Positions 30,838 to 42,512 are shown, counted from the first letter of the stretch. The stretch is 64,000 nucleotides of DNA from Dichetophora obliterata (GCA_963920525.1 OY986438.1:80463177-80527176), one strand, 5' to 3'. Program-made: numbers and translations. The notes: a model not told the origin generated them from the sequence alone.

Positions 30838-33704
30838 ATAGGCTATCCCTTTACTATCAAAATGTTAGGGGATTACGCTCTAAGACGCGAGACATATTTT
30901 TAATGTCTCAAAATTTGTCTGAAGATATTATCGCATTGACTGAAACGTGGTTAAATGGAAGCATTACTGACTTGGAATTGTTTGATAATAGCTTTGAAGT
31001 ATATAGAAAAGACAGATACGCTGGCAATACTTCTGCTGTCGGTGGTGGTGTCTTATTAGCTGTTAGGAACTCCTTCGTTAGTTCCATTATCGATATTCCC
31101 TGCTCTTCTAATATCGAACTTATATGCATTAAGATTGTACATTGTAATTCTTATGTATATGTAGTTAATGCTTATGTTCCTCCAAAGAGCAGTGTGGAAG
31201 TTTATGCAAGCCTTGCGGATTGCATAGAATACGTTATAAATATTCTTGACGTTAGTGACGACATTTTATTGTTGGGTGATTTTAATCTGCCTGACTTGAA
31301 ATGGGAATCTTCAGACGATGATACATATTTTTGTGCATCTAATTCGAAGACACGCCAAGAGCATATATTTGTTGATAATATATGTTCTGACTTACAACAA
31401 GTAAGTTGTATTTATAATAGTCGTGAAAGACTTCTTGACCTGGTCTTAACTACAGACTGTAACAACGTGATTGTTAAGAGGGCCCTTCATGCTCTAACTT
31501 CTGTTGATGACTACCATCCACCACTGAGCATATGGTACAAGTCCGACAGGGAAAATATGGTGAATTCCAATTCAATAGATAAAGTTTATGAATTCAATTT
31601 CAAAAAAGCTGACTTTCTGAGGTTGAATCATTTACTTCATAATAAACTTAATGTAATTTTAGAATATTTTAATGGTAATAATCTTGAAGATTCAATTAAT
31701 TTTTTTTATATGGAAATCTTTACTATGTTTTCTGAGTCCGTGCCGTATAGCCTAAAATTTGCGAAAAATTGTGCTTACCCTTGGTACACAAGGGAATTAA
31801 AGACTCTTCGCAACAACAGGAATAGGGCATGGAAGAAATATGTCTGTAGCTTAGACTTAAATGACCTAGAAACCTACAAGCGTTTGTTTCTGGATTTTGA
31901 AAGTTGCTCAGCTACCTTATATCAAAATTATTTAGACAATATTAAGCTGAGAATATTGTCTGATCCAAAGAAATTCTGGGGTTTCATAAACACCAAAAAA
32001 AAATCTGATGGATTCCCTTCATCATTTAAGACTTCTGACGGATTTACTGACGATCCCGTTATAATTTGTGGCCTATTTGCCACTCTCTTTAAAGAGTCAT
32101 TCTGTTCAGACTCTTTTAGTCCTGATGAAGTTTATTTTGAATATATGAACTCTACACCCAGGGTTTCGTTGGGCCCTATATCTTTTAACTCAGAGGATAT
32201 TTTAAAGTATATTGGATCGATCGAAGAAGATTTCAATGCTGGACCTGACGGAATTCCTGCCGCAGTGTTAACGCAATGTGGTTCCGTTCTAAGCCAACCA
32301 CTCTCCATATTATTCAATAAATCAATTAGGGAATGTAATTTTCCACTTTTTTGGAAAAAATCTTTTATAAATCCTATTTATAAAAAAGTTTGTAGGAATG
32401 ATGTAAACAACTATAGGCCTATCGCTAAACTCTCATCGATTCCAAAACTTTTCGAGCGGCTCGTGTATGATCGTGTGAAGATTCATTGTGCGAGGGTCAT
32501 AACAACTCGTCAGCATGGATTTGTTACTGGCAGATCCACTATGTCTAATCTCCTCGATTTTACAACATTCTGCTTAAATTCAGTTTATTCAGGTAACCAG
32601 GTCGATTGTATTTACACTGATTTTAGTAAAGCATTTGATAAACTACCACACAAATTAATTGTATTTAAACTAAAGTTAATGGGTTTTCCACAATTTTTTG
32701 TAAGCTGGATTCAATCGTATCTGACAGAGCGATCTTATCAAATACGATTTCGAGGTGTGTTGTCTGGTGAATTTATTGCTGCATCAGGTGTTCCTCAAGG
32801 TAGCCACCTTGGTCCACTTCTGTTTATTTTAGCCATTAATGATGTAACCCACATCATCAAATACTCTCATCTGCTCATTTATGCAGATGATATGAAAATA
32901 TACAGAACAGTAGATTCTAAAGACAATTCAGTTCTACTCCAGTCTGATTTAAAATCCTTTGAAGTTTGGTGTTCTAAAAATAATATGTTTCTTAATCCAG
33001 ATAAATGCCAAACTATGACCTTTTCGCGAAAAAGGAATAATTTAATTTTTGATTATAAGATAAAAGATACAGCTTTAAATCGTGTAGGTTCTGTCAAAGA
33101 TCTTGGTATATGCATGGATTCTAAGCTATCGTTTAGCGTTCATATTGATAGCATTTGTAAAAAAGCGTCTTCTATGCTCGGTTTTATAAAACGCTGGGCC
33201 AAAGAATTTAATAGTATGATAACAACTACAACGCTGTATTATTCAATTGTCCGTCCTCACTTGGAGTATGCAAGTCAAGTTTGGTCGCCAAGTTACAATG
33301 TACATGTTGAACGAATAGAAAGAATTCAAAAACGTTTTGTTCGGTTTGCTCTAAGGGGCTTAAGCGGAACTGACACTTTTAATCTTCCTCCTTATGAGGA
33401 TCGTTTAAAACTATTAAAAATGCAATCTTTAAATGAGAGAAGGAAGTCTGCTGATATCGTCTACTTACACCAACTCATAACTGGTGGGTTCGATTCACCA
33501 GAACTCCTAACTCTTATAAATTTTAACACTAACCGTAGAAGCAGTAGAAACGCTAACAATTTAATTTACTTACCTTTTAGTAGCACAAATTATATGGCTA
33601 CTGCTCCTTTAAATCGCATGAGTACCTTTGTTAACAACTGTAGCTTTTTTGATGTTAACTTATCGAAAGGTCAACTCAAAAGTAGATTGAAAACTAATGT
33701 ATGA
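30798..33704 (+). CDS. LINE B ORF2: endonuclease-reverse transcriptase
   Basis: The first ATG is at 30903 (933 residues), but the frame is open from 30798 and the conserved start of the endonuclease (YYQNVRGLRSK) is upstream of that ATG, so I extend the coding region; entry is probably by -1 frameshift at 30834. Endonuclease motifs: IALTETWLN, GGGVLLAVRNS, LLLGDFNLPDL, LLDLVLTTD and DDYHPPL. RT motifs: NYRPIAKLSSIPKLFERLV, HGFVTGRSTMSNLL, SGVPQGSHLGPLLF and the catalytic IYADDMKIY (about residue 658 from the ATG). A C-terminal region with ALRGLSGTDTFNLPPYEDR follows; no RNase H. Nicks target DNA and copies its RNA there. Apparently functional. Confidence 0.9.
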   Translation, partial: KDDSTCSSNSKKLNRLSLYYQNVRGLRSKTRDIFLMSQNLSEDIIALTETWLNGSITDLELFDNSFEVYRKDRYAGNTSAVGGGVLLAVRNSFVSSIIDIPCSSNIELICIKIVHCNSYVYVVNAYVPPKSSVEVYASLADCIEYVINILDVSDDILLLGDFNLPDLKWESSDDDTYFCASNSKTRQEHIFVDNICSDLQQVSCIYNSRERLLDLVLTTDCNNVIVKRALHALTSVDDYHPPLSIWYKSDRENMVNSNSIDKVYEFNFKKADFLRLNHLLHNKLNVILEYFNGNNLEDSINFFYMEIFTMFSESVPYSLKFAKNCAYPWYTRELKTLRNNRNRAWKKYVCSLDLNDLETYKRLFLDFESCSATLYQNYLDNIKLRILSDPKKFWGFINTKKKSDGFPSSFKTSDGFTDDPVIICGLFATLFKESFCSDSFSPDEVYFEYMNSTPRVSLGPISFNSEDILKYIGSIEEDFNAGPDGIPAAVLTQCGSVLSQPLSILFNKSIRECNFPLFWKKSFINPIYKKVCRNDVNNYRPIAKLSSIPKLFERLVYDRVKIHCARVITTRQHGFVTGRSTMSNLLDFTTFCLNSVYSGNQVDCIYTDFSKAFDKLPHKLIVFKLKLMGFPQFFVSWIQSYLTERSYQIRFRGVLSGEFIAASGVPQGSHLGPLLFILAINDVTHIIKYSHLLIYADDMKIYRTVDSKDNSVLLQSDLKSFEVWCSKNNMFLNPDKCQTMTFSRKRNNLIFDYKIKDTALNRVGSVKDLGICMDSKLSFSVHIDSICKKASSMLGFIKRWAKEFNSMITTTTLYYSIVRPHLEYASQVWSPSYNVHVERIERIQKRFVRFALRGLSGTDTFNLPPYEDRLKLLKMQSLNERRKSADIVYLHQLITGGFDSPELLTLINFNTNRRSSRNANNLIYLPFSSTNYMATAPLNRMSTFVNNCSFFDVNLSKGQLKSRLKTNV
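30828..30873 (+). promoter_or_regulatory. candidate -1 ribosomal frameshift site, LINE B
   Basis: 30828-30834 is A AAA AAC with AAA and AAC in the ORF1 frame, followed at once by the stop TGA. Slipping back one base leads into CTG AAT AGG..., the ORF2 frame. Ten bases downstream, ATCCCT (30845-30850) can pair with GGGGAT (30868-30873, one G-U pair), a small possible stem. ORF2 has no ATG before 30903, yet endonuclease residues YYQNVRGLRSK are encoded upstream of it. Confidence 0.65.
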
Positions 33705-34148
33705 TTAGATCTATATTAACGCATGGTTAGTTGTTATGTCTTGTGTTGTTCCTGAGCCCAACCCATATTATGGTGGGTAAATTTTTCTCACTTTAGATTG
33801 TTTTGGACCACTCTTATCGATATCATTAGGCCTGTGATGTATGTCATTATGCGGCTGTTGACAGATCATAAAAATACGAGGTACAAAAAACACGTCTAAG
33901 GGCTGCTTTTATTTCCGCGTGCCTGCGTATTTGCGTTTGTATGCAAAGCAACAGCAAGGCAAAATGCGCTTTCGTAAATTGGCATACGAATAGCGGATCG
34001 TACAAATGGCGGACCAGCGTATTCGAACTGTGAATGGCCTTATTGAGATGTTGTAATGTTGTTTGGGCTGGTTCTTAAGATGATCTAATGCGGAGAAAGT
34101 GCGAAAAAGCTGTAGTAGCTGAACTCTATTGTTATTGCATGTTATTTA
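33705..34148 (+). other. LINE B 3' UTR
   Basis: Non-coding sequence between the ORF2 stop and resumption of the BEL/Pao Pol gene. No poly(A). Confidence 0.6.
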
Positions 34149-37100
34149 ATTACGGTTGTTATGTTCATGTGGGTTATCTTTCGATGATACGTAGCCACAA
34201 TCAAATCAGTCATATGATGACTTTTGGGTAGAATTATTGGCCTTCTCGTGGAAACTGGTAGAAACATAGCTTCTTCAATTCTGCCATTTACTCGCATGAC
34301 ATTATCTTCATCCAAATATGGGTTGAGCATGACCAGACTGCTAGACTTTGAAATAGTTTCCTTCTTACTTAAAGATGTAAATTCGTCACAGAATACCTCC
34401 CTTTGGACACAGCTACATAAATACACCTCTGCCTTAGCCTCTTCCTCACATTTGAGCTCACCCATTTTTAATTGACCCATTTCAAATTTCGATTTCAAAT
34501 TATAAATAAATCTAAAGACCCAAGCCATTGCTCGCTTAAGTCTTTCATAACTTGAAAAACGGTTTATATCCGGCATAATTATATGCACTTGCTGGGCAAT
34601 ACACGAGAAATACTTGATTTTTAGTTCGTCCGAACTGGAATCTTTCCTTTGCCTCATCATATCTTCGCTTGGCCAATTGTTTTCATCCGTCAAAAGAAAC
34701 TGTGCTGCTGGATTGAGCTCTCCAGGGCACCAACGCCAATCATTAATTTTTGAAGATTCTAAAATTTCTGCAACTCGATTGGCGACGTATTGCTTGTAAA
34801 CGCGATGGTCGGATCTTAGCCACCGAATGACAGTATGCGAGTCACACCAGAATGTAGAACTTTTGGTTTCAATTTCGTGGTATTTGATGATCATGTCCCT
34901 TAAACGAACCGCCAGAACCGCTGCTTGTAATTCCAATTTAGGAATTGAATGAAAACGTGTAGGAGCACACGCTGTTTTTCCGGCGATGAATGCCAGTGTA
35001 ACTCCTTCTGGTTGCATAATCCGCCAATATGCTACAGCTGCTAACGCTTCTTCACTTGCATCACAAAACACATGAAGTTCAACATCTGTGTCCAAGAAAC
35101 TTGAAAAATAACATCTTTGAATTCGAAATTTGGCGACGTTAGGCAGTTGTTCTAACCAATTTTTCCATTTCTTGAAAGTTTCGTCATTAAGTTCTTCGTC
35201 CCATTCAATTCCGGCCTTCCATACCTGCTGCATAAGGATTTTGGCGCATACCATAAAATTGGCTAACAAACCAAACGGATCAAAAACAGACATTGTTACG
35301 GACAGAAGTTCACGCTTTGTTGGTTTTCTTGCACAACTTAAAATTTCGTCTGGCACCTTCTGAAACTTCAACGGGAACATAAATTCATCTGTATTAGATT
35401 GCCAGTGCATGCCAAGGATGCGTTCTACTTTTTCACCATCTACATTGACCGATTCATTAATAACTACATCCCCCAACTCGTGGTTAACCTTTTTAGAGTT
35501 TGAAGCAAAGTTGTGCATTTCAAAACCACCAGATTTGTGAATATATTTAATTTCTTTTAAAACTTTGATTGCCTCATCTTCAAATCGAAAGCAGTCAACA
35601 TAGTCATCAACGTAATGCCTCTCTATGATGCCTTTCACTGCCCGAGGATGGTCTGTTACAAAAGACTGCGCATTTGCATTCTTAACGTATTGAGCTATTG
35701 TTGGCGAACAAGTTGCTCCAAAAATCATTCTTTCCATCACGAAGGTCTTCAATGGGTTTGACGGATTTCCACCTCGCCATAGGAATCTTTGCGCATCTCG
35801 GTCTTCATCAACGATACTGACTTGGTAAAACATTTCTTTCAAATCCCCACAGATAGCTACAGGGGCTTGTCTAAACTTTAGAAGTATTGATATTAGCGGC
35901 TGATTAATGTCAGGACCAGACAATAAGGCTTTGTTAAGAGAAACGTTTTTTACTTTTGCAGCAGCATCAAAAACCAAACGAATTTTCTTTTTATTTATAT
36001 TTATTACTGGAAAGTGTGGGAGGTAAAACGTTTTTGGAGAACGGCGTTCTGCTTCTTCTGGCGTTAATTGCCTCGCGTACCCTTTTTTAATATATTCTTC
36101 TATTTTTTCGCAGTATTCCTTCGCTAGCTCTGCATCCTGAGATATTTTTCTTTCAACGCCCAACAAACGACGATAGGCCATGTTGAAAGAATCTGGAAAT
36201 GATGAAAAATTTTCACGCCAGAGTAGTCCAGCTTCAAAACGTTCAACACCTCGTTTCGTTGTGGATTCTAATATACTCAGTGCTCTCTGATTGTCTTTAG
36301 ACTGCAAGGGTTTCAAGTTTAATTTTATTCCAAAAGTTTCCATGTCAAAGTAGCTCTTCATCATACTTTCCAAGCTCTCAAAAAGTTGACATTTGTCTGT
36401 ATATTTCCTTGCGTGACAGGAAATATGCTTCTGCTGATGGGATTTTTCTTCAACTGGGCCATAAACCATATACCCTAGTCTTGTTTTTGTGACTATTGGA
36501 CCCGGAGATGGCAGAGAACGTGGTGTTTCGGTTGGCACGGTTAAGAAGGCATGAGTCAAACTAATAATCATTTTCGGCTGTACCTTATAGTAGCTTCTTA
36601 TGGGTATCCCGTCTAGAATACTTCCATAACTTTTTCTTGATTCCGCTACATTAAGCGATTGAATGGGCAGTTCTAAATCAGATATCACGAAAACGTTTGA
36701 CATTTTATACTTTTCTGCATGAAGTTCTACACCACTAACAGTAAGCTCTACTTTCACTGTCGGTACTCTTGACGTTTGACTATTTATCCATTGTATTGCA
36801 AGAACGTCTTCTTGTCCAGTAATGCCTAAATCTTTCATGATTTCAGCATCAAGCATAGTAGCATTAGCTCCGTCGTCTACAAACGCGTATATTTCAATGG
36901 TTTTTTCCTTACCGTATAATTTGACAGGGATAACTTGGAATAACACGATGTCCTCATCACGATTAGAATCCACAAGGCAACTCCTATGTTCGTGAGAAAT
37001 GGATTCTGTTAAGGCTATTGGGCTTGGAGAACTTTTAGATGCGTTCATCGAGTGAAGGAGTGGATGATGAAAACGTATACACCCGTCTTTGTTACACTTT

Positions 37101-38620
37101 CGTTTTGAAAAGCATTTTGATACCTGGTGTCCATATTTTAAACATGAAAAGCAAATACGTAAGGATTTAACTTTAGTGCAGCGTTGATCCAATGACAAGT
37201 TTAAGAAGAGACTACAATTTGCTAATGAACGACATTCTCCTTGGCACATTACACACTTATTCTGTGTGACGCTCACACAAGCGAATCTACGATCCTTATT
37301 TTCTGCGAGCTGTAGCTGTCGTCCTCCTTTTTGTTGGCTTGACTGAGTAGCAACATAACTGGAAGGTAGGGCATCATTTACCATATAGGCAAGTTTTCTT
37401 AAACTACACAGCCACACGCTAAAGTCCATAATAGTGGGTGATTTACCTAACTGAGTACAATTTTCAGCCCATTGAAGTTGCTTGGATGTTGGCAACTTCG
37501 CTACAAGCTCGCTAAGTAGCAGTGGATTCGAGAGGTGATGTTCACCTCTAGCAGACTGGAGAAAAGTTGCCATGTTCGAAATTTTGTTTGCAAAATTTAT
37601 CATTGAACTTAAATCTCCGTCGAAAACAGCAGGAATGAAACGTACTTTTTGGATTTGGGACTTTATGAGCTGCTCGGGACGACGAAAAGTTTCTTCCAGA
37701 GTGTTAATAATGGCATCGACATTCTGTGGATGACTTAAGAGAGGTTCAACTGTTTCGCGTGCACTTCCCTGCAGAGCTTCTCTTAAACGCATGATATTGT
37801 GCAGGCTGGAATACTCAAATGCCCTTGTGGTACTACTAAAGGCTTCTATGAAAGTTTGCCACTCTTCTGGTATCCCAGAAAATTTTGGCAATGGGTAGAT
37901 TTTATTGTGGCGGTGGACAATGGCTTGGTCAGAAGTGAGAGTTTCCACTGAAGCTCGATTAAGGGTTGGTAAAGAGTTAGGTTCAAACGATGGCGACAAG
38001 TGTGATAAATAAGTAGCGTTGGTCATAATGGGCAAAGTTACTGGGGCAGATGTGGGCGCTGACGATGAAATGAGATTCTGAGTCGATGAGGTTGCGAACA
38101 AAGATGTTGTCGCTAGGCTAGATATGGGCGCTGCTACTTGCAAAGACAAAGGATTTTGGCGAATTTTTTTTCTTAATTCGATGACACTGTTTTGCATTTG
38201 CTGGGTGTTGTCTATAACCAGCGATTGAATGGAATGCATTTGGCTCATAAATAAATTTTGCATCTCCATTAACTTTTTATTAAATTCATTTGTTACCTTA
38301 TTCAGATCTATCTGCTCTGATTTTGAATTACCGGAGTCCCGCGATGGTTCTGGAAGTGACAGTGAAGGCGGCGGGTCCGATTCAGGAAATATGCTACATA
38401 TTGGCGTGTATTCGGTGGTAATGGTGTACGACTCATTCGGTGAATCTGACGTGATAGCTGGCGCAGAAGACGAGCGTTGGCAAGAGAGGGTTGAATCCGA
38501 CGTGGCAATCGGTACGGTAGACGAACGTGGAGGAGATCGGCTTACAGGCATTTTCACGAGTCTTTTCTTGGCTAGTCTCTGGCTTGTTCTCTGGATTGGT
38601 TTAGGGCTTAAATCCATCAA
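34149..38620 (-). pseudogene. BEL/Pao Gag-Pol polyprotein (Gag, protease, RT, RNase H, integrase start)
   Basis: A 1492-residue open frame. Approximate positions: Ser/Thr-rich N-terminus 1-230; Gag core with the DUF1759-type segment LPKFSGIPEEWQTFIEAF about 240-400; Cys/His knuckles CFSCLKYGHQVSKC about 490; aspartic protease FVDDGANATMLD about 577; RT with IRLVFDAAAKV, GDLKEMFYQV and catalytic RHYVDDYVDCF about 1005; RNase H LHVFCDASEEA about 1183 and WCDSHTVIRWL; ends HRKITHMNITTVI at the LINE B junction. The integrase continues at 29516-28464. The first ATG is at 38617; an upstream TTG is unlikely to be used. No stop or frameshift inside: it was intact until LINE B hit it. Confidence 0.9.
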
Positions 38621-38662
38621 ATTATTGTACCGACGAGCTTTAGTACCATTAAAGAATAAAAT

Positions 38663-38935
38663 TGTTGCGCACGAGAGGCTTCAAATAAACTCGAATCCGT
38701 TTTTGTTAGGAATAGGTTTATTCTCTGTAAATTATGTAATAATAAATTTATAAATGAATTACAATAATTAACAATAAGAAGACTTACTTAATGTTGCCTC
38801 ATATCAGGCGTATGCGTAACAATAATATAAAGTTTCGGAACAAAAAATAATTTTCACAAACTGAAAATTATTTCAAATAACAAAGTTTAAATTTTAAAAA
38901 TTTAATTGAAAAACAAACAAGTACTAAACTCAACA
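38663..38935 (-). repeat. BEL/Pao 5' LTR (right in window)
   Basis: 273 bp, one difference from the other LTR. The Gag-Pol start lies about 45 bp downstream on the minus strand, leaving a very short leader; a primer-binding site next to the LTR could not be assigned to a tRNA by eye. Confidence 0.95.
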
Positions 38936-41900
38936 TACGGAATCCGACGCCAGCGGAATAGCAGGAAGGTCAGGATTCCCAAGAATACAGATCCTGTGAA
39001 ATATAAGGCGAAGTTGAGGGAAACACTGACCCAAAAAGCGATAAAAGTACCAGGGAATACGGTGAAAGTAGAAAGTCATGTCAAACACCTTAGCTCGGCC
39101 ATGGTCGAAGCCTACGAGGTGGCATGCCCAATACTTTCAGTAGACGATGGTGATCCAACGCCATGGTGGTGCACGGAACTCGAATCTCTGAAGAAGAAGG
39201 TTAGGAAGGCCTTCAATCTGCACATGAGAGGGGGAACCCCACAAACATGGGCAAATTACAAGGCACGGAAAAGGGAACTGAAGTACCTCATACGACAACG
39301 GAAAAGGCAGTCGTGGAGAGACTTCTGTCCTGGGATGGAAACTATATCAGAAGCATGTAGGCTTCAGAAAATGGTTTCAAAAGACCCATTCTCCAAAGTG
39401 GGACTGATCCGAAAAAAGGATGGAACCATGACAGAGAACCTAGAGGAGTCCATGGAAGTTCTGATGGAGGTGCATTTTCCTGGAAGTTTTAAGTCTGATG
39501 ACCCGTGGACACCCTTGAAGAAAGGAATGCACAGGGTTGACAGGCTGGAAGCGGAAAGGATGATCACTATGGACGGGGTGAGGAGTGCTATACGCTCATT
39601 TGCTCCGTACAAAACATCAGGGATGGACGGTATATTCCCTGCTATGATGCAATGGGGGAAGATCTCATTGCACCTAGGCTGTGGGGTATATTCGTTACTT
39701 GCCTAGCGACTGGGTATGTTCCGAGAGTCTGGAGAGAGGCGAAAGTTGTCTTTCTTCCGAAGCCCGGAAAAAAAGATAATGCGGAGGCGAAGTCGTTCAG
39801 ACCGATCAGCCTAACATCTTTTCTCTTGAAAACGATGGAAAGAGTGATGTTTGACTGTCTTGAGAGCACCTCGCTGATGCAAAATCCTCTGAGTAGATGC
39901 CAACATGCATATAGAGCAGGTAGGTCTACGGAGAGTGCTCTTCACGAATTGGTAAGAGTGACTGAAAAGGAGGTATTTTCAGGAGGCATTGCGATGGCCA
40001 CATTTATGGACATCGAGGGTGCTTTCGACAAAATATGCTTTGGAAGGCTGCGGCAAGCCCTGACAGAACGCAATGTAAGCCCAATGATAGCAAATTGGGT
40101 GGACAATATGCTCAAACACAGGGCTATCAACATGCAGAATGGTAGAGTAAAGACTAGAGGTAGAGTAAGTAGAGGATGTCCCGGGCGGGGTGTTATCGCC
40201 AACCTTGTGGAACATAGCTGTGGACTCACTACTGGTTAGACTGGATGAATCGGGCATACACACGATAGGGCATGCAGATGACATTGCGTTGGTGGTCCGC
40301 GGCAAGTTCATTGACACCATCTCTGACATCCACTCCGAATGGTGGAGGAGTGGTGTCGAGAACAAGGCCTTACCGTAAACGCAGGCAAGTCAGACAATAT
40401 TCTCGTTACTAGAAAGAGGGTAGGCCTGAGGAGAGAACCACTCAGACTTTTTGGAGCTGAAATCAACATGTCCACGAAAGTTAAATATCTAGGAGTAACC
40501 CTTGATAGCAAACTGAACTGGAACGAGCATGTAGAAGATAGGATTCAAAGAGCCAAGAGGGTTCTGTTCCAAAGCAGACGCGTTTGTGGTCTCAAATGGG
40601 GGCTAAACCCAGAGGCTATGAAATGGGCTTACACTATGATGGTTAGACCTGTCATCACGTATGCTTCGGTGATTTGGTGGACAAAAGTCAGCCAGAAAAC
40701 CATTAAGAAGAGACTGGACAGAGTCCAACGGCTGGCGTGTGTTGGAATAACAGGTGCAATACGCACCACTCCAACAAGCGCAATGGAGGTTCTGTTAGGT
40801 ATGCTGCCGTTGGATTTAGAAATAAAGAAAACAGCGGCGCTATCAACCCTCAGGATGTTGCGAAATGCTACGTGGAATGGGGCAACGGCCCTGCATGGTC
40901 ATATTCGCATCCTTGATATTGTACAGAGAGATGTCAGGGAGGCGTTTATGCCTATGGACGGAAGGCAGAGAGTAAAAGTAACAGAAAAATGTTATAAAAC
41001 TCTTATAACGGATGGAGCCGTTTGTGAAGAAATCGCTGGTAGCGATATCAGTATATTCACAGACGGCTCTCTGATGAATGGCCGGGCCGGGGCAGGCGTG
41101 TACTCAAAAGAGTTAAGCCTATCCTGTGTACTGAGGTTGGGGAGGTTTGTGTCTGTATACCAGGCAGAAATGCTTGGCGTAGTGCATGCGCAGGACCACC
41201 TGATAGATGGCCGGATCAGTGGCAAGAAAATTGTCATCGCTCTCGACAATCAGTCTGTGATTAGGTGTATGCAACGGACAGACATCACTTCCAAGTTGGC
41301 CATAGAATGTCTTACAAAACTCAATAGGTGCGCCCAGACGAATGAGCTCACACTTATGTGGGTGAGAGGACACTCTGGCATAGAACAGAATGAAGAAGCT
41401 GATTCTTTAGCAAGAGCAGGATCAGCAGAAGAATTCTGTGGACCAGAACCACGTATCGCCATAGGCGACAATATGGTGTCAGGCCTTATTAAACAATGGA
41501 CGGACTCGGAACACAGTAAAAAGTGGGAAGAAGCTGTTAATTGCAGGCAATCAAAGGCGGCCGTGAAGTGGTCTCGTAGTGAGGCAGCAAAAGTTATCCG
41601 ATACAATCGAAGGACTTTAAGCTGGCTTACTGCACTGATCACAGGACACGGTCCCTTCATGTACCATCTCGGGAAGATGACTCTGACCGAGGACGATGCG
41701 TGTAGGTTATGCCTAGAGGAGCCGGAAACAGCAGCACACATTCTGTGCCAGTGTCCGGCGCTGGCAAGCATAAGATTGACCACTCTGGGACGCCCATTTA
41801 TTGGCGAAGCCGAGATTGGTCAACTAACCTATAAGGATATGCTTGAGGTGATAAAGGATGCTTACACAAGGAGCATGCTCACATACTAGTACTCCGAGCA

Positions 41901-41990
41901 GTAGTACCCTTTGTCCAATGGGGGACGAAAAAGGACCCACTGTGGTCTGCTTCGGCAAATCCCCATCTTATTATATATTATATTAAAACA
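38936..41990 (+). pseudogene. second LOA/R1-type LINE: RT, RNase H and C-terminal finger
   Basis: Continues the LINE begun at 27790. Frame 1 (to 39706): linker GDPTPWWCTELESLKKKVRK and SFAPYKTSGMDGIFPAMM. A frameshift near 39650 leads to frame 2 (to 40239): VVFLPKPGKKDNAEAKSFRP, MATFMDIEGAFDKI. A frameshift near 40180 leads to LSPTLWNIAVDSLLVRL and the active-site region GHADDIALVV, with His where Tyr/Phe is usual. A third shift near 40340 leads to a 516-residue frame (40339-41889): thumb KVKYLGVTLDSKLNWNEHV, RNase H with IFTDGSLMN, YQAEMLGV, VIALDNQSVI and EEADSLARAG, then a Cys/His motif CRLCLEEPETAAHILCQC. The RT core is dead from three frameshifts; the 3' part is well kept. 3' end estimated near 41.99 kb. 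Confidence 0.85.
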
Positions 41991-42512
41991 ACGACGCACA
42001 GAAAAGAGCAAGATCACATCGGTTGAGCAGCGTAAGAGGGGATGGACCGAATCGCCCACAGAAAATAAACAGAACTTTGCTTACTATGTCCCGCTTTTTA
42101 CTCGTTATACACGAAAATTCTCGAGCTTGCGGCGAAAGCAATTATTGCTCTGGTAGTAAGATCTCTTTATCCCGTTTTTCACTCGGCAATAATTACCTTT
42201 TCCGCAGGCAGTTTATGGCTAATTCGCCCCCCTCATGCGGGCGGTTTACGAAAGTCCCCTTCAAACTCGATTAGTCCACAAATTACTTTCGGCATAAGCA
42301 ATTATTGCTCATAGAATTGCCGAGTAAAAAACGGCCCTTTGCAGCGCATGCAGAACCAAAACAACAATATCAGCAGCTGGAAGCAACGTTGCCATTTATG
42401 TTGGAAAAATCCCATTCGTGGTAATTTTTAATTGCCCTTAGGAATTTTTGTTTTTGGGAAATCCTATTAAATATTTTAATTCAGCGTGGTATTTTTTAAT
42501 TGGCATAGGAAT
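41991..42512. repeat. inverted-repeat-rich remnant in the fold-back loop
   Basis: Words such as CCCGCTTTTTACTCG (42091) and GAGTAAAAAACGG (42322) are inverted partners, and AAGCAATTATTGCTC occurs at about 42136 and 42297. Probably a ~250-bp MITE. No gene. Confidence 0.5.

Larger units (their letters stand above)
29517..34148 (+). mobile_element. LINE B: intact PHD-finger LINE, inserted in BEL/Pao
   Basis: A ~4.6-kb non-LTR element with two open frames, inserted in the integrase gene. Boundaries are approximate: the disrupted codons give 'ATTAC' on both sides (29512-29516 and 34149-34153), a possible 5-bp duplication; a longer alignment (ATTTATTACAGTTG / ATTTAATTACGGTTG) is imperfect. No poly(A) tail is evident at the 3' end. 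The 5' UTR is 29517-29940 and the 3' UTR 33705-34148. Jockey/CR1-group by RT motifs; exact clade not settled. Confidence 0.85.
28136..38935 (-). mobile_element. BEL/Pao LTR retrotransposon, minus strand, split by LINE B
   Basis: Two direct 273-bp LTRs (28136-28408, 38663-38935), starting TGTTGCGCACGAG and ending ACTCAACA, flanked by a perfect 5-bp duplication TACGG. I see one difference between the LTRs (catatgcg versus cgtatgcg), which indicates a young insertion. Without LINE B the element would be about 6.2 kb, normal for BEL/Pao. Coding order Gag, protease, RT, RNase H, integrase is the BEL/Pao order. It interrupts a LOA/R1-type LINE. Confidence 0.95.

Noticed and set aside
38229..38753. 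174-residue plus ORF across Gag and LTR
   Set aside because: Antisense to the BEL/Pao Gag start and LTR; composition mirrors the Ser-rich Gag.
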